From Anaeromyces robustus (lineage: Eukaryota > Neocallimastigomycota > Neocallimastigomycetes > Neocallimastigales > Neocallimastigaceae): a stretch of 37,500 bases of DNA. Under the pieces are notes generated by a model that did not search any database, was not told the DNA's origin, and saw only the letters and a program-made list of their open reading frames with translations. Location of the stretch: assembly GCA_002104895.1 (NCBI GenBank), contig MCFG01000225.1:1-37500 (forward strand). Reading direction: 5' to 3'. Positions within the stretch are counted from its first letter, which is position 1. Each line of letters starts with the position of its first letter. Below are positions 31,816-37,500 of the stretch, one piece after another. Position numbers and translations under genes: made by a program.

Positions 31816-32802
31816 TTTTTCTATATTAAACTCATTTTTTACTACTTAAAATTGGTATTATTATAATTCTCTCACCTTCAATAATAAAAATAAATAGGTC
31901 TTAGCATAGTAGATATTCATTTAATTTATTATTATCATTCACTTATAATAATAATTGAATTTATTTATATTAATATTATACATACATTTAAATATTGAAA
32001 AATAAAAAAGAAGTAGTCATTTTTATTAAAAAAATAATGTTCAATTCCCTAAAAATTCTAATATAGTAGTGAAAACGATATATTCTTAAATATATATGAA
32101 ATATAAAACTTTTTTGTAATTTCTGACTATTCAATTTAAATGAGAATTTTCAATAAAATGTTAAATTTAGCTTTTAGTATTTTTTATACTAAATAAATAA
32201 AAGATACGGACACAAAAGAATAAATTTTTTATATTTATTAGGAATAATTATCATATATTATTAAGTTTTTAATATTGTTTTATGTTATTTTCAGTACTAT
32301 AAATAAATTATAATAATAATAATAAATTTTAATAGTATAATTTGGCATAGTATATATTCCAAAAAAAAAACATATGAATAGACATTAAAAAAATAATAAA
32401 AGAGTAAAAAAAAACTTTTTTTAATGTCATTATATTATATTTTTTTAATAAAGAAAAAGAAAATTAAAAAAAATAATACAAAAAAAATTTTAATTTTATA
32501 TTATTATGATTAGAATCTAATTTATTATTACTAAATTCATTGAAATTTGATGTTTAAAAAAAAATAAATAAAACTTTAAATATATAGACAGAGTTTGATT
32601 ATTTTAATACGATTTCCAATGTATTAATATTAATATATTACTATTTGGATTAATTCATATTCGTATCTTCAGAATTTATATAATACATGTCTTTTCATTC
32701 TTATTACATATTGTTGTTAACATTTTTTTTTAATATCTTATTAATTAATAAATTGATAAATATAAACTAATTATATATATATATAAAAGCAATTTTATTA
32801 CC

Positions 32803-32836
32803 ATTAGTTACATTTACTCGGGTAAATCTAACTAAT
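32803..32836. other. 34-bp hairpin with 15-bp arms and TCGG loop
   Basis: ATTAGTTACATTTAC and GTAAATCTAACTAAT are inverted repeats with one mismatch, separated by TCGG. The centre (TTTACTCGGGTAAA) is the most GC-rich spot for hundreds of bases. It is 1.25 kb upstream of the lichenase gene, and could be a dimeric-factor binding site or the remains of a small element. Confidence 0.6.
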
Positions 32837-34086
32837 AATAATTACTTTTTTATTATTTTTTTTATTTGATTCAACAATATTTTTTTATTATATCTTTTTT
32901 TTTTTAAGTTTCTTAAAACTTTACCATTACCAAAAAAATATATCTTTCAAAAAAAAAAAAAGTATTAATAATAATTTTTTTATTACTTATGTAGTTCTTG
33001 TTAAATATATATATTTTTTAAAAAAAACTATTTATTCATAAACAAACATTCTTTTTTTTTTTTTTTTATTGATGCCTTTAATTTTAATAATATTCAAAGG
33101 TTAATAGTGGATTCATTACATTTAATTATTTAATTATTTAATTATTTAATAAATTAATTAATTAATTTAATTTATTTATTTATTTATTTATTATATTAAT
33201 ATATAAATAAATATTAATATTTTAATATTTATTTATTTATTATTATTTATTTATTTATTGATTAAATTTAATGTACTCTACTATAATATATAATAATAAA
33301 TAAAAATAAAACTTATTTTATTAATATTTATAATAAAAACTTATATATTTTATAAAATATTAATATTTATTAAATTTATTAATAAAAACTTATATATTTT
33401 AAAAATTAATTTTAATATCAAAAATACCATTTTAGTGAATTTTATATGTTAAAATACAATTTTTAGTGAAAAAACATATATAAAATAAATTTTAACAAAT
33501 ATAACATTTATAACATTTTATAACATTTATAACATTTTATAACATTTATAACATATATTATTATTATTATAAGTTTAAGTTTAAAGTTTAAAGTTTAAAT
33601 ATATCAGTAAACAATAATAATAAATTATTATTGTTATTATTTTAATAACAATATATATAAAAACACTTAAATTAATAATTATAGAATACGGAATGAATCA
33701 ATGAAGTTGATGAATGAAGTATTCATATATATATTTATTTGATTATTTATTTATTTTATTATTTATTTATTTATTTAAATTTTTATTAAAAATAAATTAA
33801 ATTATAATTATGATAGATGAATTTATTGGTATACAAAAGATATAAATAAAAAGAAAAAATATTAAAAATTTAATTCTTCTTTTTTCTTTTTTTATATTAT
33901 TTACTTTATTTTATTTTATTTTATAACTTTTGTAATTAAGAGAAAAGTAAAAACAAAAAAAAAAAAAAAAAGAAACAAATATTTAAAAAAAAAAGAATAA
34001 TAATGATATTAAATATTAAATAAATAAAATTAAAAATAAAATTAAAAAATATATTATTTTTTATAAATAAAGTTAATATAATAAAA

Positions 34087-34836
34087 ATGAAAAAAATAAT
34101 GTTCAGTATATTTATCTCATGTTTCCTTTGTATTTTAGAAGAAATTTCATTAAGTTTAGCTGCACCTGCACCTGCTCCTATACCTGGTACAGCTTGGAAT
34201 GGTGGACATGATGTAATGAATTTTAATTATCATGAAAGTAATCGATTTGAAATGTCAAATTGGAATAATGGTGGAATGTTTTATTGTATTTGGACACCAA
34301 ATAATGATAAATTTGAAAATGGTAAATTAAAATTAACGATTGATAAAATGGGTTCAGGTTATACGTGTGGAGAATATCGTACTAGAAATTATTATGGTTA
34401 TGGTATGTTTCAAGTCAATATGAAACCTATTAAAAATCCTGGAGTAATTTCATCTTTTTTCACTTATACAGGACCAAGTGATGGTACTAAATGGGATGAA
34501 ATTGATATTGAATTTCTTGGTTATGATACAACCAAAATACAATTTAATTATTTTACTAATGGTGTAGGTCATCATGAACATATTCATTATCTTGGATTTG
34601 ATGCTTCTCAAGGATTTCATACCTATGGATTTTTTTGGTTAAAAAATTCAATTACTTGGTATGTTGATGGTAAAGCTGTTTATACAGCCTATTCAAATAT
34701 TCCAGATACCCCAGGTAAAATTATGATGAATGCATGGTGTGGTATAGGAGTAGATCAATGGTTAAAACCATATAATGGAAGAACGCCAATTAGTGCTTAT
34801 TATGATTGGGTATCCTATGATCCACCAAGAAATTAA
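34087..34836 (+). CDS. Secreted GH16 lichenase (endo-beta-1,3-1,4-glucanase)
   Basis: 249 residues. Signal peptide about 1-25 (FISCFLCIL core, cleavage near LSLAAPAP), a short Ala/Pro linker, then one GH16 domain (about 35-249). The active-site motif is [10 protein letters not shown] at 136-145: Glu138 nucleophile, Asp140, Glu142 acid/base. Cys67 and Cys94 match the conserved disulfide of Bacillus lichenases, and the parts [36 protein letters not shown] and WYVDGKAV align with them closely. It hydrolyses mixed-linkage beta-glucans of cereal cell walls outside the cell. The same kind of intronless, bacterial-type gene is known as LicA in Orpinomyces, where transfer from rumen bacteria is accepted. 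No dockerin or CBM follows, so it should be a free enzyme. The A-rich leader before the ATG fits the other genes here. Confidence 0.96.
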   Translation: MKKIMFSIFISCFLCILEEISLSLAAPAPAPIPGTAWNGGHDVMNFNYHESNRFEMSNWNNGGMFYCIWTPNNDKFENGKLKLTIDKMGSGYTCGEYRTRNYYGYGMFQVNMKPIKNPGVISSFFTYTGPSDGTKWDEIDIEFLGYDTTKIQFNYFTNGVGHHEHIHYLGFDASQGFHTYGFFWLKNSITWYVDGKAVYTAYSNIPDTPGKIMMNAWCGIGVDQWLKPYNGRTPISAYYDWVSYDPPRN

Positions 34837-35602
34837 TAAAAAAAAAATAATAATAATAACAAAGTTGTATATATATTTTATATTAATAATAATAAGTTAA
34901 CAATATAATATATTTATTTATTTTCTTTCTTTCAGTAACTGTAATATAGATAGATCGATATAATGAATTCAAAATACCGTATATATAAACAATAATTATT
35001 AATTTATGTTTTATTTATTTATATAAAAAATATCTTGTACAACAACAACAATAATTATAATAATACTAATAATAATAACCATTTAATAACAACAACAATA
35101 ATAATAACCATTTAATAACAACAAACAAAAGTAATAAATAATAATAATAACAATTTAATAACAACAACAATAATAATAACCATTTAATAACAACAATAAT
35201 AATAATAACCATTTAATAACAACAACAATAATAATAACCATTTAATAACAACAACAATAATAATAACCATTTAATAACAACAACAATAATAATAACCATT
35301 TAATAACAACAATATTATAATCAATACCTATATTGTTTTCTTTTTTATTTTTAAAAAGAAATATTTTATGAATATAACATTATTTTTAAAATAATATGAA
35401 ATTTAGAATATATATATATATTTTAAATAAATGATAAAATCTTTTCTACCCTTGTCAATCAATAATTTTTTTTTTTTATTAATATGAAAAAAAATATTAT
35501 TGATATAAATTCTTTTTTTAAAAAAATACTATGACATTTGAATGAACATAAACCATTAATTAAAAAAAAAAAAAAAAAAAAAAAAGAATTTTTGTATTAT
35601 AT
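34837..35602. other. Intergenic region with a minisatellite
   Basis: 3' flank of the lichenase gene (+) and of the SH3 gene (-), which converge. Holds the 29-bp array at 35050-35310 and an A-run at 35562-35585. No gene. Confidence 0.65.
35050..35310 (+). repeat. 29-bp minisatellite, about eight copies
   Basis: Core CATTTAATAACAACAACAAT plus AATAATAAC. The CATTTAAT part occurs at 35080, 35109, 35181, 35210, 35239, 35268 and 35297 (spacing 29), with a variant at 35151. The last five units are almost identical. Confidence 0.92.
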
Positions 35603-36141
35603 TTAAGATTTTGATTTTGATGATTGTTGATATTGAGGTTGTGTATTAGATTGTGGTTGATATTGAGGTTGGGAATTGTATTGAGGGTGTGATGAAGGAT
35701 TTGGATATTGATATTGAGGATTATATTGAGGTTGAGATGATGGATATTGATATTGTGGATTGTATTGTGATTGTGATGATGGATATTGATATTGAAGATT
35801 ATATTGAGGTTGTGGTGATGGATATTGATATTGAAGATTATATTGAGGCTGAGGTGAAGGATATTGATATTGAAGATTATATTGTGGTTGAGATGATGGA
35901 TATTGATATTGAAGATTATATTGTGGTTGAGGTGATGGATATTGATATTGAGGATTATATTGAGGTTGAGGTGATGAATAATGAGATTGTGGATTGTATT
36001 GAGGTTGAGGTGATGAATAATGAGATTGTGGATTGTATTGAGGTTGAGGTGATGGATAGGAATATTGAGGATTATACTGAGGTTGAGGTGACTGAGATGA
36101 TGAAACTATATCATCATAATTTGGTGGTAAATCCTCGTTTA

Positions 36142-36205
<64 letters not shown>

Positions 36206-37500
36206 TAAACTTTCTTCTATTTTTTTATTTATTTATAATTTTTTAATTCATAATTATTAATTATTTTTTTTTTCAATTTAATTTAATTTTAATTATATTA
36301 TTTATATTAAAATAAATAAATAAATAAATATATAAATAAATAAATAAATAATTTTTAAATGTTAAATTAGTATAATATGAATTATTATATATAATATAAA
36401 AATGTACAATATATTATTAATATTATTATTATTATTAAATAAAATATGAATATATATATAAATAGGAATGAGTAGATACTATATACTAAATAAAAAATTT
36501 AAACGATTATATATATAGAAATATCAATGTAAAAAAAAAAAACTAACCTTTCTTGACAAATATTGATGGAAATATTCCTTTTTTATTTGAATCATCTTTT
36601 TTATAACCATAGGCCCATCCTTCTTTAATATTCCAATTGATGACAATGATTTGATCATCTTTACCTATATTTAATTCCTCAGAGTTAACACCATTAAAAT
36701 TATACAAGGCTACAGCAAGATCACCATCATATTTATTTTTTTTACCTTCATCTCCTTTATTTTTAATTTCATTTCTTTTCTCATTTTCTTTTTCAATTTT
36801 TGAATTTTTTACTGTATTGGAGGTGGAAGAAGAAGAAGAAGAAGAAGAAAAAGTTTGACCTTCACCTTCAATGGCATTAAATACTTTTAAAAGTTGACTT
36901 TTACCGTCATCTTTAAATTTTATATGTATTTTATTAGTTTTCATAAGATTATGTAATAATTTTAAAAGATTTTTATCCATATCTTTAATATATTGAATAT
37001 TATTTATATAAGAGTTTAGTTTTAACTTGTTTTCAAGATCTTTTTCATCTAATTTCAGAATAATAGAATGACCCTTTTGATTAGCATAATCAATTAATAA
37101 TTGAATCATTTCCATATTATTTTGAAGAATAGCGCATACAAGTGGATAATCACGATAAATATCTAATTCATTCAATTTCAAAATAATATTATTGGTGGTC
37201 GAATAATCCATTAATAGCTTCATCATTTCAATATTATTGTTTATCGCTGCAATTAAAAGTGGATAGGTAGCATTTTTATCAAGTTCATTGACATTCAAAA
37301 TAATATGATGACGATTGGCATAATCAAAAATTAATTTTGCATATTCATTATTATTCCTTTGGAAAACATCGACTAAATCCTCCAATATCAATTTAACGTT
37401 TGTTGATTTAGTATTTAAAGGAATTCGATGTTGGTGGGTATATTCCTTCAATAAATTAATAATATCATTATTATTTTTATAGGTGGCACATAGATAGGGT
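35603..37500 (-). CDS. Ankyrin-like/SH3/PPxY/Gln-Pro-Tyr-rich protein, 5'-incomplete, two exons
   Basis: Exon A runs from beyond 37500 to 36548; its frame is open to the window edge, so the TTG near 37451 is not the start. It encodes ankyrin-like units of about 38 residues (YPLLIAAINNNIEMMKLLMD; DYPLVCAILQNNMEMIQLLI), a Ser run, a Lys/Glu linker and an SH3 domain (about 36722-36552) with ALYNF, EELNIGKDDQI, EGWAYG and GIFPSIFV. Read straight through, it stops two codons later. A GTTAGT donor at 36547 and a TAG acceptor ending at 36217 give a 331-nt intron that joins in phase to exon B (36216-35603). Exon B encodes a poly-Asn run, LPPNYDDI (a PPxY motif), and about eleven QYQYPSPQPQYN-type units, ending SSKSKS. 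SH3 domains bind Pro-rich peptides and PPxY binds WW domains, so an adaptor role is inferred. I did not test the splice; the frame fit is the evidence. Confidence 0.78.
36217..36547 (-). other. Predicted 331-nt intron of the SH3 gene
   Basis: Donor GTTAGT at 36547-36542 and acceptor TAG ending at 36217, on the minus strand. The exon A remainder (one G) plus AA of exon B makes a Glu codon, giving VKKEESLN across the junction. Without this splice the Gln/Pro/Tyr exon would have no start codon. Confidence 0.7.

Larger units (their letters stand above)
29781..34086. other. 4.3-kb gene desert
   Basis: No supported gene. It contains a 57-bp tandem repeat (29867-30013), an ATT array (30745-30793), T-rich tracts at 31020-31080 and 31150-31290, a 12-bp inverted repeat (31751-31762 with 31804-31815), a 34-bp hairpin (32803-32836), a TTTAATTA tract (33120-33290), and an 18-bp AACATTTATAACATTTTAT repeat (33498-33552). 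The last 250 bp, rich in T/C then A, are the probable promoter and leader of the lichenase gene. Confidence 0.6.

Noticed and set aside
35653-36246. Plus-strand frame of Asp/Ile/Glu repeats ending in poly-Tyr
   Set aside because: It is antisense to a coherent minus-strand exon with PPxY and Gln/Pro/Tyr repeats; poly-Tyr is only the complement of the Asn codon run.
1-37500. tRNA or rRNA genes
   Set aside because: I saw no GGTTCGA-type T-loop with a matching acceptor stem and no rRNA-like GC-rich block, on either strand.
1-37500. Dictyostelium or Plasmodium origin because of the AT bias and Asn runs
   Set aside because: The LicA-like lichenase and CotH-kinase genes fit anaerobic gut fungi much better.

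Overview
The window looks like nuclear DNA of an anaerobic gut fungus (Neocallimastigomycota; Neocallimastix, Piromyces or Anaeromyces type). This rests on very AT-rich spacers that are almost only A and T, a bacterial-type GH16 lichenase gene like Orpinomyces LicA, a CotH-kinase gene, poly-Asn and Gln/Pro/Tyr-rich tracts, large ankyrin and LRR proteins, and short AT-rich introns with GTAAGT-like donors. No taxon can be proved from the sequence alone.

Layout. 1-1651 (+) is the 3' part of a six-exon, multi-membrane-span gene with two single-base frame breaks. 1988-5569 (-) is a 1193-residue protein with about 24 ankyrin repeats. 7956-8729 (+) is a Cys-rich protein with one membrane anchor. 9959-10741 (-) is an unrecognised 260-residue protein. 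11172-15286 is a segment bounded by a perfect 196-bp inverted repeat. It holds a decayed LRR receptor-like gene built of 72-nt exons (11643 to about 13400) and an unrecognised broken coding piece (13531-14115). 15526-17169 (-) is a decayed CotH-kinase gene. 17.2-22.4 kb is gene-poor and holds a GC-richer foldback, a ~238-bp tandem repeat, a 92-bp tandem repeat and a solo arm of a larger foldback element.

22.4-29.8 kb is the most interesting part. Three paralogues (22710-23873 -, 24505-25669 - with one frame break, 28149-29780 +) share one N-terminal module with the long ankyrin protein at 1988-5569. Each of the three carries the same 27-34-bp motif upstream, in the same orientation, about 160-220 bp before the ATG. 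A fourth motif copy at 22396 has no gene after it. A 26.25-27.07 kb foldback element with ~330-bp arms lies between the divergent copies.

29.8-34.1 kb is a gene desert with short repeats and hairpins. 34087-34836 (+) is a secreted lichenase. 35603-37500 (-) is a 5'-incomplete gene that I read as two spliced exons: ankyrin-like repeats, an SH3 domain, a poly-Asn run, a PPxY motif and a Gln/Pro/Tyr repeat tail. The genes do not form one pathway. The lichenase acts outside the cell on plant beta-glucan; the LRR and Cys-rich proteins look like surface proteins; the ankyrin proteins look like intracellular binding scaffolds.
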